A DNA stretch of 64,000 nucleotides from Marisa cornuarietis (lineage: Eukaryota > Mollusca > Gastropoda > Architaenioglossa > Ampullariidae), in the NCBI GenBank assembly GCA_004794655.1, contig SMMW01000003.1, positions 16,995,001-17,059,000 on the forward strand, given 5' to 3'. Of the stretch, positions 1 through 11,161 are shown piece after piece (the first letter of the stretch is position 1; each line of letters opens with the position of its first letter). Under the pieces are notes generated by a model. It did no database searches and was not told where the DNA came from. It saw only the letters and a program-made list of their open reading frames with translations. The translations under genes were made by a program, and so were the position numbers.

Positions 1-130
1 CTGTAAGCAGATGCCCAATGCTGAGAAAGGACAGATTGCCTGAGACGAAAACTGAACCCATCACACCCAAATCTCACTGTATTGGTAGGCGCTATAAACG
101 TTGCGCCACCCGACCATCCTCCCTAAGAGC
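1..130 (-). mobile_element. tRNA-derived SINE fragment (cut by window edge)
   Basis: Read on the minus strand, this piece begins with a tRNA-like head. An A-box-like stretch lies near 80-115 and a B-box-like GGTTCAGTTTT near 50-60, followed by a short body that runs off the window. The same head type recurs in the next copies, which argues for a SINE rather than a true tRNA gene. I see no complete cloverleaf. Confidence 0.5.
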
Positions 131-276
131 CCGATCCTAGAAGTACGTCAAGACCATATAGGACAACCCCGTCATCGGACGTACATCAGGATAATATCGA
201 AGTCCTTCCTTCAGGGGAGGACGGATTACATATTTAACTGATCGACAGTATGACCTCAGCCACAAGACCAAACAGT

Positions 277-324
<48 letters not shown>

Positions 325-480
325 TAGTTGGAAAGTGGAGTGGGGAGGAAACCGGAGCTCTGCGAACAGGTGTCACATACATAGTTTCCATAGACAAGAT
401 CGGAAGCCTGAGCCGTTCACTGCAGTGGTGACAAGCGAATGTTTTGACCACTACACCACCGGGGACCTCAAGACTGAATA
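277..480 (-). mobile_element. tRNA-derived SINE with (AAC)n tail
   Basis: On the minus strand this copy has a tRNA-like head near 425-470, a short body that shares the blocks 'gaacaggtgtcacat' and 'gagccgttcactgcagtgg' with the neighbouring copy, and a long (AAC)n tail. The tail is seen as (TTG)n at 277-323 on the plus strand. It is shorter in the body than the copy at 483-715, so it is internally deleted. Confidence 0.65.
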
Positions 481-482
481 GC

Positions 483-715
483 GTTGTTGTTGTTTAGTTA
501 GGAAAGTACTTCCACCTTGCGGTGATTTCGCACTATGAGGGAAAGGGAGGCGGGAGTAAACCGGAATACCCAGAGAAAACCCACGGCGCCCAGCCCTGTG
601 AACATGTGTCACATACAGAGAGAGTCCCGAGACGAGATCTGAACCCTGAGCCGTTCACTGCAGTGGCGACAAGCGAGTCTTTTAATCACCATACTACCAG
701 GGCTCCTTAGAACGA
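483..715 (-). mobile_element. tRNA-derived SINE, longest copy of the family here
   Basis: Read on the minus strand, a tRNA-like head contains the B box GGTTCAGATCTC (plus-strand 634-645). A central domain includes a 'gggttttctctgggtattcc' block near 565-585, and the element ends in a short (AAC)n tail at 483-495. Neighbouring copies share the head and tail in the same orientation. A central block of this kind recurs in invertebrate SINEs as I remember them; I cannot assign a named superfamily. Confidence 0.65.
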
Positions 716-1705
716 ATAGCGACACGCAAGCTCTTAAGAATGGACGACAGTAGCACCTGGCATTCGGGTTCGGCAACAGAGTATGGCGTTTAAAGCCCAA
801 CCCGATTGCTGAGCAAAAATCGCTGAAAACAGAGCACAAAGTATCACAAAAACATATTCCGGTGGTATTTTATGACAAAGAGGCGTGAAAGATTTGATAT
901 TAATATTTTTCTCTTAAGCACACCTGGATTTGTCGAGAAAACAGGAAGTGATGAAACGGAAGTATTTCTAAAAATAGCGCTGCCTTCACTAGCTGAAGTC
1001 GAAGAGAAAAGATGCAATCCTCGGTAAAAGAAAACTGACCAGGACACATTGTGCTGTTGCTAAATGTTCTCTTCGACATTCAGATGAAGTTTGTACTCAT
1101 TAAGGAAATCCTAAAGATAATATCATTATATAGTGAATTATAAAAAAATCCTTATCAGCAGTCAGTTGAAACTATTGTTGCCCATTAAATTTTGATCTGA
1201 TGGACTTACCAGTCTGTTGAATGAATTCAGTTTGGACCATTTAATTATTTGTTAACTTCATTTGAAGCTTCTAAATAAAGTTCCAATCTGTAGGGCTGTA
1301 CTCCAAATTCAGCTGTTTCATTTTTTAGGCAAAAAAATCGCTTCTTGAACACGACAACCTGAGCGATGTTTCTTCATTTGACTTGAAGACATAAACACTC
1401 GCTGTTACAAATACTTCGATCACGTGAGAGAACCTCCAGTTCAGGAGAGTACTTTTTCCCGCCTTCCTAGTGGCAGGTGAGAATGCCGATGTTTGAAGGC
1501 TGATATCTTTAACATTAAGCATAATTATGCCCTCTTATTTTGGGAATTATTATTTTAAAACGAACTTAACCCAATCATAAAGAAATAATGTTGCGCTTGG
1601 TTTGTCCTTAAAGTGAATTTTAATTTAGAATGGCGCCATCTGTTTAAGGACTCACTTGATATTCTGACTGTAGTTGTTATCGTCGTTAACTTCGTTAATT
1701 TAATG
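716..1705. other. Spacer without recognisable gene
   Basis: AT-rich sequence between the SINE cluster and the NEDD8 pseudogene fragment. Only short open frames lie here, on both strands, with no splice-bounded or family-like peptide. I see nothing functional. Confidence 0.5.
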
Positions 1706-2067
1706 CGATTTTTTTGCAGATTGAAATTGATATTTAGCCAAAGGACAAGGTGAAAGAATAAGACTAGGATTTGTTAAGCTTTTGAAAAAAAGGCTTCTGA
1801 TTGAAGGATCACTGAAATATTTATTTTGTCTGTCGGTCATTTTATAATAAATCTTATTGAGCACCTTTCGGTTACAGAGATTTCATTATCCACATGGTAT
1901 TATTACTGTAATTTAGTATTTCATTTCATTTCGAGTGCTCAAGTCACATTCAGGAATTCAACAGAGTTTTGAATGTCTAGAAGAATTGTGGGATGGTGGA
2001 AAATAGAGCAGGAAAAGTTGTGGCATTTTGAGAGTTATGACTGAAACTGAGAAAGAACATGAATACT
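1706..2067 (+). pseudogene. Duplicated, disabled NEDD8 exon 3 with flanking intron
   Basis: About 360 bases match the NEDD8 gene around 21529-21890 nearly continuously: the acceptor tract with its run of T and 'gcag', the 30-base exon 3, then roughly 310 bases of intron 3. In this copy the exon-equivalent is 1720-1749, and the sixth codon is TAG (1735-1737) where the gene has GAG. Another codon is also changed (ACA to AAG). Because intron sequence is included, this is a DNA-level duplication and not a processed mRNA copy. It lies in direct orientation about 20 kb from its source, on the far side of the pseudokinase gene. It cannot encode NEDD8. Confidence 0.9.
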
Positions 2068-4377
2068 ATTTATCATAGCTAACACACACGAAGGCAAATA
2101 AAACGAGTTTCTGGACAACTTCCCTACCACAAGCTCCTGACAATGAAGACGCTGGGGCTCTCTTTGTAACATGTAGCTTGCCAGTCAGTGAGTAGACTGT
2201 ACATTGAAAGGCGAGTTTGAAACACGAAGTAAGTCATTTCCACACGAGCGCACGCATGATCACTCACACATTTCGCACACACAATGAGCCCAAAGATACA
2301 TCGACCTTGATAATATGAATAATTATGTCTATTTGTCAGCTTCACACCCTCAGTGCAGTAATAACACTGTCATGGGGGCGGCCCTGACCTCTCATATCTC
2401 CATTACAGAATAAGAAAAAAGAAAAGAGAGAGAGAGAGAAAGAAAAGAATACAGATAAGCACCTAGCTACCAAACATAAGCGGTAGTCTTTCTTATCCAA
2501 TACACAGGAAGCTACGTGCCTTTGTTAGATAAAGAAAAGATCATAGAACTAAAAGAAGATATATAGCAGAAGAGAGAAGATAGGAATGGATAATTACCAA
2601 AACACGGTAATCCATAACCCACAAACTTTTTCTTCCTCACAACAATACTTTATTGCTTCCATTACAAAGTTCTAACAATCAAACACAAACATCCAAACGT
2701 TAATTAACCTTAATAGTTACTTCTACAGAAGATCGGAAACTGATGTCCTCCCTCCACCTCACCTCTCGGCCCTCCTCAATGTGTGTGTGGCTGTTGTCGC
2801 TGCATCACTGCTCCTGTCTCCCCCGAAGTGAAGAGGGTAAATGAGAGATTAATGTGTTTGGCCTGTTTTGCTACAATTTCCAGAGGTCTTGCTTTTACTT
2901 CCACTGACTAACCAGAAGACCCACTGGTCATGTGGTTAGTGTAAGTCTCGCTTTATATGGTTGCTTATAATCAGTTATCTCCCTACCCCAGGCTGATAAC
3001 ATACGTGGTCGGATATTCGGTCACTGCACCCCGTGATAGCACTACAGAGCTTCTAAGAAGGAAATCATATTTAAACTGCTGAAAGATGTCTAGTCATTGT
3101 CGTGTGACATGAGCAGCGACCTATCAACACATCAGCACACTGAATACAGCAGTTCAGCCCTAAAGATGAAATGCACTTACTAATAAATGAAAATGAGGTT
3201 ACCTCCTCGTTTGACTTTCGAAAAGTCTACAGACTTTCTAAGCCCTGTACATATGTAAAAACGTAAGAAATGCAGTCATTTGGTGTTTAAACAAGCGGAG
3301 TATTGAGTTAATGAAAGATTGCAACGTATATTATAAATTAACATTTTAAATATTACAAAAGGATAAATTTCCACCTCACTGAAAAGATTCGGCCTCTTTG
3401 TGGAAGATACTGATAATTATATTCGCTACATAAGCAAACAGTTAACTGTTTTAGTAGGCGTCTGGTTTCAAGATTAGTCACAAATGTACAAGTCTCTTGC
3501 TGTTACTGTTGTTTATGTTATTTCTTTATGTTGCTGAACACAAACAAATGAGAAATATCTTTTATACGATCAATGGTAGAATATGTACAAAGAAAGATTG
3601 CTGCAAACGTTTGAAGGACATGATTGAAAGTTTATATCATCGCCTTTCGCACCTGCTTGATATTTCTGAAAGTTGAAACAAAGCAGGTTTTTAAAGCACA
3701 CAATAGAAGATATCTTTAAACACATTCATGATACACATGGTTATATTTGTCTTCTTTGTGTTCATGCAGATGAAGTTCCGAGCAGACTTTTTTCTGGTCC
3801 ATCTACACCCCACAAAGCGTTTCTATTCTTGTTGAATATGTACTGAAGTTGGATTTTTTCGAGTGCTTAAAGTGACCAACAGGCTTCTTTAAGGTAGGAA
3901 ACAAAATGTTTGTACATGATAATGCTCTGTTCCAATTTCTTTTGTTTTGGGGGCATGGCCAGGCGTGCATACTTTGTCATCACTCTCGATTTCTGAGCTA
4001 TGGAACTGGAGAGGTCAATGGAGAGGCAGCCATGGAGGGCTGTTTACTGATAATACATTTTTACCTTGTAAGCTGAAGCAATGCCGATAACATGAAAACA
4101 TATTTAGACATTTAACATTCCATTATTATAGTCATATTACAAGTAAAAGGTAGGCACATTAAAATAAGTTTTTCTATTCGGTTTTTTAACATTTACTTTA
4201 ACAATTTTAGTTTCACGCCTTTGATAATCGAAACACAAAACAAACTGAAACATAAACAGATGCAGATAATTCTTTACACTAGGTACAAGGATTCACAGCT
4301 TCATGAAAACTTCTACATAGATTCACTTTGAATACTTTTTGGTGAGAATTGTTTTCGCACATGTAGATACTTTGCGA
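2068..4377. other. Spacer, 3' of the pseudokinase gene
   Basis: AT-rich. It carries a purine microsatellite near 2405-2450 and one copy of a dispersed repeat (listed separately). The part next to 4378 should include the 3' untranslated region of the minus-strand pseudokinase gene. No coding exon is recognised. Confidence 0.5.
2370..2530. repeat. Dispersed repeat, copy 1
   Basis: Shares a recognisable order of blocks with 51500-51660: 'tacagaataagaa', a purine-rich run, 'gcacct.gctacc', 'taagcggt.g', and 'acgtg..tttgtta'. The copies have diverged but are colinear and in the same orientation. The family was not identified. Confidence 0.55.
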
Positions 4378-5925
4378 CTATTCATTGACATACAGTGATC
4401 GCATATCCAGCCTTTCGTCTGTCATAAAGGTTTCCAGTGTTTGGAGAACTTGCAAAGCAGAGGGTCGCTCGCTGGGTTCACAGAGTCGACATCGCAGAAT
4501 GACATCGTACAGCCAGTCAGGACAAAAGGCGGGCTTAGGTAGTGGGGTGCCTGTCTTCACGAGGCTGGACGCCTGAAGCAGAGAGATCATCTCAAATAAA
4601 ATCGCTGTCCCTTGCGTGCTCCGCGGGTGGATGGGATAAAAGAGCTCATGCCCGCTCTAGAAACGAAAACTGAGAGTTAAAGTAGAAATCCTCACCGTTT
4701 CTAGTTCACAGCTGGCGAAAGGAACTGACTGCAGATGTGAAGCTGTTGGATTTGTAAGGGTTATCTCTATTGCTCTGAATGTCTCCCAGAAGACTGTTCC
4801 CAGCATGAACACGTCATTAGCAGTCGTGTACTTGCCTGCTGTCAGTACTTCCGGTGCTAGCCTGATGACAGAAATATTTTATTGTTATTTATTATCCCTT
4901 TTATTGAGCTTTCGAGTTGGAAATGCACGTTAATTAATATTTTTGGCTATTAAAAAGATAAACTTTACTTTTGGTAAAAGAACCTCTTGCGTGTTATAAA
5001 GACAGTTGTAAATATTTTAATCAAAAGGAGAAGGGAACTGGCAACCAGTAAAACCGTTTTACAATGTGAGCAGAAAACCAAAGCAGAAGTGTTCGATGTC
5101 CTGCTAGTAATCCGCTCACCATCTCCTGCTGTCTTCAAAAGGTTCTTGAACAAAAGACATCTCTGCCGATGGAAGGTGGAGCATGCGTCCAATGCGGCAA
5201 AAGTTAACCTACACCAGTGGATGAAAAACTATACATTGCATTCAGATAAATAGCAAATCCCTTTATATGCAAATAAGAAATATGTTATTTATGTGTGTGT
5301 ATGTGTGTGTGTGAGTGTGTGTGTGAGAGAGAGAGAGAGAGTGCACATTTACATAATGTGAATAATAAAGAAACATCGTAAAATATTCAACATTTTTTCA
5401 ATCTGTTGTGTGCAGCGTATAACTTTTTTAAGTTTCACGAGTAAGTGATAGAATTGCTGGAATGTAGGTGCCTACACATCTTTACAGTCTATGCAGCTTT
5501 AGGCCAGTCAGTGTAGTACAAACATTTGAAATAAAATCTTTTTAGAGTAGCATTAGACAGATCGTGACTAGAGACAACACTCTTAAGTTTTAAGTATAGA
5601 GCTGAATGAATGGCGATCAGACAGTAATGTAAACTGCTTTGGTGATCAGTAACCGGTAAAGATCGGGTGGGTCTGTTACCTTGTGCTCGTCTATCGTGAT
5701 TAGAATATAAGACGCTCTAAGGTCTCGCAGCAGCCAGTGTCGTTCGTGCAGCACGTGCATAGTTTTTGCAATGGCTGCAAACAAGCCAAAGACGGCCTGC
5801 GGTCCCCTGGAGACGTAAGGGCTCTCCTCGGTCAACACACCTTTGGCAGCTGCTTCCTTGAGAGTCCAGGAGCGTGGATAGACTCTTTCCTGCATGATTA
5901 GTCATAAAGAATAAACGGCAAAACA

Positions 5926-5975
<50 letters not shown>

Positions 5976-8900
5976 ATAGATTGATAGCGTGCATCTCGCT
6001 CCAAAGACACACACACGCATACATACACATAAACAAACACACACGCACACATACAAACATACAAATACGCGTGTGGTCTTACAGGCTGCTGTATCGTTAA
6101 TCTGCAAAGCACTTAGTTCATATTGAACATTGTTTGATATTAAATTATGTGTCGATGCTTACGTCCAGTAAGTAACCGTCTGGTGTCCTGTCCTTCCCAA
6201 AGCTGGCAGCATGTGTGCAGTCTGTTACACCGGGAAGAGGCAACCCCTTGGGTGGTGAACATTCAAGCAGCGACATAAGAACGTCCTTCACAAACATCGG
6301 CGACAGATTTTCCCTGACAGATGTGCAGTTTTCCTGGAACATCAAGTGATTGACAGGCTATGTTCACGGTCTGAATGCCAAGATCTGGCTGCACGGTAGC
6401 TCATACCAACTTTCATATAGTGAACGAATGAAGCAAAGTTGGATATGATGACGTGTAATGAACTTAATTTTTAAAAAATTCAGCAGGTGTCCAACACTGA
6501 TCTCAAATTAGTTTCAGAAACTAGCTTAGATCAGGCACTCGTCCCTTAACTGGTACAGGTCGTTGGGGGAGAGTAGTGGAGAGGGCACATGGATAGATGC
6601 AGCCAGTTCTTCGCGATGGTCATCGCGGCGTCACCCATCCTCCAAAATATCTTGTATGGCATTTTTCGACGGAGTGTCGTGTTGGGGCACATAGCCAAAC
6701 CAGACAAGTTGTCACTGCTTGACTGCTGCAAGTAGAAGTTTCTGCTGTCTTCCCATGCTTCGTACAAACATATTAGTTCTACATTCTCTATACGAGATCC
6801 GGAGTAGCTTCCTAATGCACTTGTGCTCGAAATGCTGGATGTTACTATCCGTATCGTTAAGCAAAATCTACGTTTCACATCCGTAAAGTAGGATTGGTAC
6901 TACGAGGGACTTGTACAGATTGTACTTTGTTGTAAACCTGCTGTGATTGCTGAGGCCAGACTCTGTCTAGCCTAGCCATTCCTGCTGTTGCTGTCGCGAT
7001 ACTGGTGTGGATATTTGTCGTTGAGCTGCCGTTTTTGGAGAGGGTGGCTCACTAGTACTTAGAGCTGTTTACCTCTTCAAGTCGTACTCCCTTCATGTAG
7101 ATATCTGCTCTGCCGTTTCCGATAACCATGATGTTGCTCTTGTCAGTGCTGGTCTCCAGTCCATATACCTTCTGTCAGTCTAATGGTTTTGCAGTTTTTT
7201 TTTTTAATAAATTTTTATTTCATGTCAAAATATATTAATACAATACAAATAGCAGTAACAGAAGTTTTCTGTTGGTGTCTGCCTTCAAATCGAAGTCGTC
7301 TGTGAAGCGTAGGTTTTTAAATCGGCCTTTTACCGATGTAGATGAAAGTGAGATGGTCGTGTAGGGTTTTACCCATGAGGTTCCTCAGAAAACATGTTGA
7401 ATAGGTGATAGGTGGCATCCTTGAAAGATGCTTACTGTCATGTGAAAGAAAGCTCCCATTTGTTGAATAGGTGATAGGTTGCATTCTTGAGAGATGCTTA
7501 CTGTCATGCGAAAGAAAGCTCCCATTTGATTATTGGACAGTACTGCCTTCATATTACTTTCAGCATGACTTTGCATCGGTGGTTGATTAGGTTTATTGTT
7601 CTATAGTTCTGGCATTGTTTGTTTTTTTTCTTTCTTTATTTAAGGGGTATTACTTAAGACTGCATCCTTTCTTTATGCAATTCTTTGCTTTCCCAGACTC
7701 TCTGGAACATAAAAGTGAGAGCATTTGCTGCTTTATCCCCACCCTGCTTGAAAAGCACTCCTTAGGTCACAGGATCTAGGATCTCTTTAGTGATCCAAAG
7801 TTGTATCTTTTTCATCCAATACCCTAGCACTTTCTCCTCCTGGGCTGTTGAAAGTAGCTCCTCTTTCATGTTTTCCGCAGTGGAATCTACATCACTGTCC
7901 ACAAGATGAGTGCAACAAATTTACCTTTAACTGTGCCTTTCAGACTTCACTACATTTGACTCTTGCAGATTCTCTAATTTAAAGGAAATCTGAGACGTGT
8001 TTAAGTGACCTTTATCCTACTCTTCAACTTCAGGATCGTTAAGACAAAATCATAGTTGCTGATATAGCAGAGCCTGGATATGTCCTTGTCTTGGCCTTGA
8101 CGATGCTGAATTTAAAGTGACAAGGCAGCACGATTAAGTCAATTTGATTATGGATGAAAACAGACGACGAGTACCAAGCTGCTGTCCTCGATTTCTTGTG
8201 GCGATGTAGGCTATTAGCTAAGGTGGGTCTATATCTTTGCGCAAACACTAGGAGTCTAAGCCTCCTTTTCGTTTGTTCCGCCAAGAAACATACCCACGTT
8301 CCTGGTAGGCGATGTGACCGACCTTGACCATTCAGCCACCGAGTACAACGAAAATGTCCTTTTCAGGTACTACCTTGAGAAACTGGTCTAGCTGTTGGTA
8401 ACACTCCTGCACTTTATTATGTTCGTGCGTGGAACTCGGATCATATACTTTGAGAGTGGTGACATTGTGAGGCCTGGCAGCAATGTGAATGGGGATCAGC
8501 ATGTCGGATATGAGTGTGTACAGATGATGTTGGTTCCAACCATGTCGTTATGTACGAAGAATCCCACGCAATGTTCGCGTCTGGCATTTTCCCCACTATA
8601 TCAAAGTTTGAGAGTGAACGGCAGAGTCCAAGAAAAAATCAAACTAACTGGAGAAGAGATTGAGGAAGTTGTCAGCCTTACCTATCTTGGATCCAAGATG
8701 TCAAACACCGGGTATGCGGAGGTGGAGATTCGAGCCCGACTGGCGAAAGCCAGCTAGACCTTCGCCTCACCTCACTCAGGAGCACATGGAAGGCAAAAAA
8801 CATCAGCCAGAAGACCAAGCTGAGAATCTTCAATTCAAATGTGATCAGCACCCTCCTTTATGGATCAGAATCATGGATGATGACCAAAAACATCGGTAAC

Positions 8901-9268
8901 AGGCTTGACGTCTTCCAAAACAGATGCCTCAGGCGCATACTTAACATCTTTTGGCCAAACACCATCACCAATGAAGAACTTCACCGAAGAACTGAAACCG
9001 AGTCCATCACCACGCAGGTTCAACGAAGGCGTTGGCGATGGATTGGACATGTGCTCCGCCAGCTGACAGCAGACCTCTCCAGAATCGCCCTACGATGGAC
9101 TCCAGACGGCCGAAGAAAACGAGGCCGCCCAAAGGAAACCTGGAGAAGAACAGTGGAAAGGAAGATGAAAGGAAAGGGCTGGACAGGGGGTCGCCTGGAG
9201 CGGGTTTCAGCCGATCGACATCAGTGGCGGGCTCTGGTTGAGGCCTTATGTGCAACTAGCACGAAGAG

Positions 9269-9315
<47 letters not shown>

Positions 9316-10875
9316 CAGAGTTTGCTGCACCAGTCAGTTTCTATCTACTCAAATCATTGCCATCTTACCTCTGCTACTCTCACAATGTCTTACTGGTACT
9401 GTTCTAGCTCATGGGTGAGTTGATTCATTTCCCACAAAGATGTAATGTGCGGACGTTCCACGTACCAATGGATGTTCCTTTTCTCAGCTTTCTATCTGTG
9501 CTTTGATTCGCTAGCATATTTTCTCTTATCCCCTCTCTGGAGCTTACCGGTAGGGTGCACGGTTGTTGTTGATCTGGCTTCGATCTCTCTGGCATGAAGT
9601 TCTTTTAACAGGAAATATCCATAGTCCTGTGTCTGGGCTTATAAACTTGGTGGCGCTCAACTTCCTCTCCAGGGGAACCACATCTAATGGGCTGCGAACA
9701 CATGGGCAATAGGCCCTCACCCTCGCGGAAAGCTTTCCTTTTCTAATGTCGTGCATTTTTTGTGCGGCTTTGCTCCATTTGCTTTTATCTTTTCCAGGAT
9801 TTACCACAAGGAAGTGGTACTAGTTTCCCTTGCTTAGGGATGTAGTAGGGGTAGGGTGAGAATGACGACACAGAAGCGTCAAACCTACCCAGTGGGTTCT
9901 CAAACTAATCAAAAATTTAAAAAATGAAGGGACCTTGATAAAGATTATCCTATTTGTATAATAAAATCAACATCATACATTTAAAAATGAAAACAAAGTC
10001 TATGAAGCAAAAACATTTGCAATGAACCTATTGTTCCATACTTGAGGTCTGCGTCATCTGCTCCCCACACTAAAAGGCGAACACTAAAAGCATGTGATAC
10101 ATCAGTGTAAGTTGCAGATTACGTTTACAGTGTTAGTTGATAATCTCCCTTGTCAACATCCGCATCATTATATAATTATGAGATATTATGAACATTGTAG
10201 ACACCTGTTTTTTTTCATAAAAATGATATGCCCATCATCTCACCTTGTGAATTATCTTGCACGACTCCCGCGTCATCAGTTCTGACTCGTTGACCCTAAT
10301 TACTCTGTCGTCATCAATGTACCCGTTGGACGCGCGTGCAGTGCTGAGTCTGTCAAAGCCCTTCGCCTCTGTTGATTGAAAATAAGTGAAAGTGTTGCAC
10401 GTGCTGGTATGTGCAGTGGAGACTTAACAATAATAAACAACAAATCAGATAAAATGTACTCACTAAGACGATCAAGGACCGGTTGCAAATCTTTCGGGAT
10501 GCCCTGAAAGACGAACACATCGACATTATAAAAGGTGCATTTCATACGCTCCATCAGAAAAAAAACTATGCCACAGTTTTTAAAACCTATTCTGTAATAA
10601 TGCAAGTAAAATAGCTATTTAAAGGTATGCAGTCTTGTGTTACCATCTGTGTTCTTTCACTCAGTCACAGACTACTGTGGTGTGACGCTTTGGTGTTAGG
10701 ATGCTCACCCGCTCAGGGACATGTCGTCGCCGTCGTTGGTCGCTGTAGAATCTTGGGTACTCGTCTTCCGTCGTCACAGGCAGTCTACGCTTGGCTTTAC
10801 CTTGTGTGAGAATTTTTAACATAAATATATTCTAGCACGAGACCATACAGACTACGCTAGAAATGCACAATTCCC

Positions 10876-10914
<39 letters not shown>

Positions 10915-11081
10915 GTACTGGTATTTTAAAAGTCTATAACTATTAAAGAAAAGATATTTGTATAATGGTGCAATAAATATTGATGCCATCACATTAAGTG
11001 GCACTAAGTCTTTAAGTTTTTCTTTGTCTCGTTTTCTTTCTCTCCTATTCATCCTTCTCATGACTTGGTAATGTTTCTCAT

Positions 11082-11161
<80 letters not shown>

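Larger units (their letters stand above)
6530..9850 (-). mobile_element. Old RTE-type LINE, split by a later insertion
   Basis: The reverse complement aligns block by block with the better-preserved element at 47046-50670. The 5' leader and the TWNVRT endonuclease start lie at 9316-9850. Endonuclease blocks (YAPTSTHE, HNQIDL) lie at 8039-8602, an RT middle region with a decayed F-T-D-D at about 7280-7310, and the C-terminal RT domain down to about 6530. It carries many stops and frameshifts, a T-rich insertion near 7190-7260 and a 66-bp tandem duplication at 7396-7527. The continuity is interrupted exactly at 8603-9315 by the plus-strand LINE fragment. It sits in the large intron between exons 10244-10368 and 6163-6333. 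Confidence 0.85.
4378..10368 (-). other. Pseudokinase domain 2 (exons 10244-10368 to 4378-4656)
   Basis: The N-lobe is divergent, and SCKIIHK at the end of exon 10244-10368 may be the beta-3 strand. Exon 5680-5889 has VLHERHWLLRDLRASYILI, so HRD is LRD (5722-5730) and the Asn is Tyr. Exon 5120-5208 starts VNFCRIGRML, placing RIG at 5188-5196 where DFG belongs. The TG base pair at its end joins exon 4696-4861 to make RRWLAPEVL. TANDVFMLG keeps the helix-F Asp. The last exon has CEPSERPSALQVL. Exon 5120-5208 depends on an acceptor at 5209-5210, and its phase fits on both sides. Confidence 0.77.

Noticed and set aside
137..451. Minus-strand 104-codon frame with poly-Thr
   Set aside because: Created by the GTT microsatellite tail of a SINE.
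5717..6112. Cys/Val-rich frames near 5.7-6.1 kb
   Set aside because: They read through the CA/TG microsatellite; the coding part is exon 5680-5889 in another frame.
8395..9278. Plus-strand frames as host genes
   Set aside because: They carry non-LTR reverse-transcriptase C-terminal motifs and an ATTG tail, so they are LINE debris.
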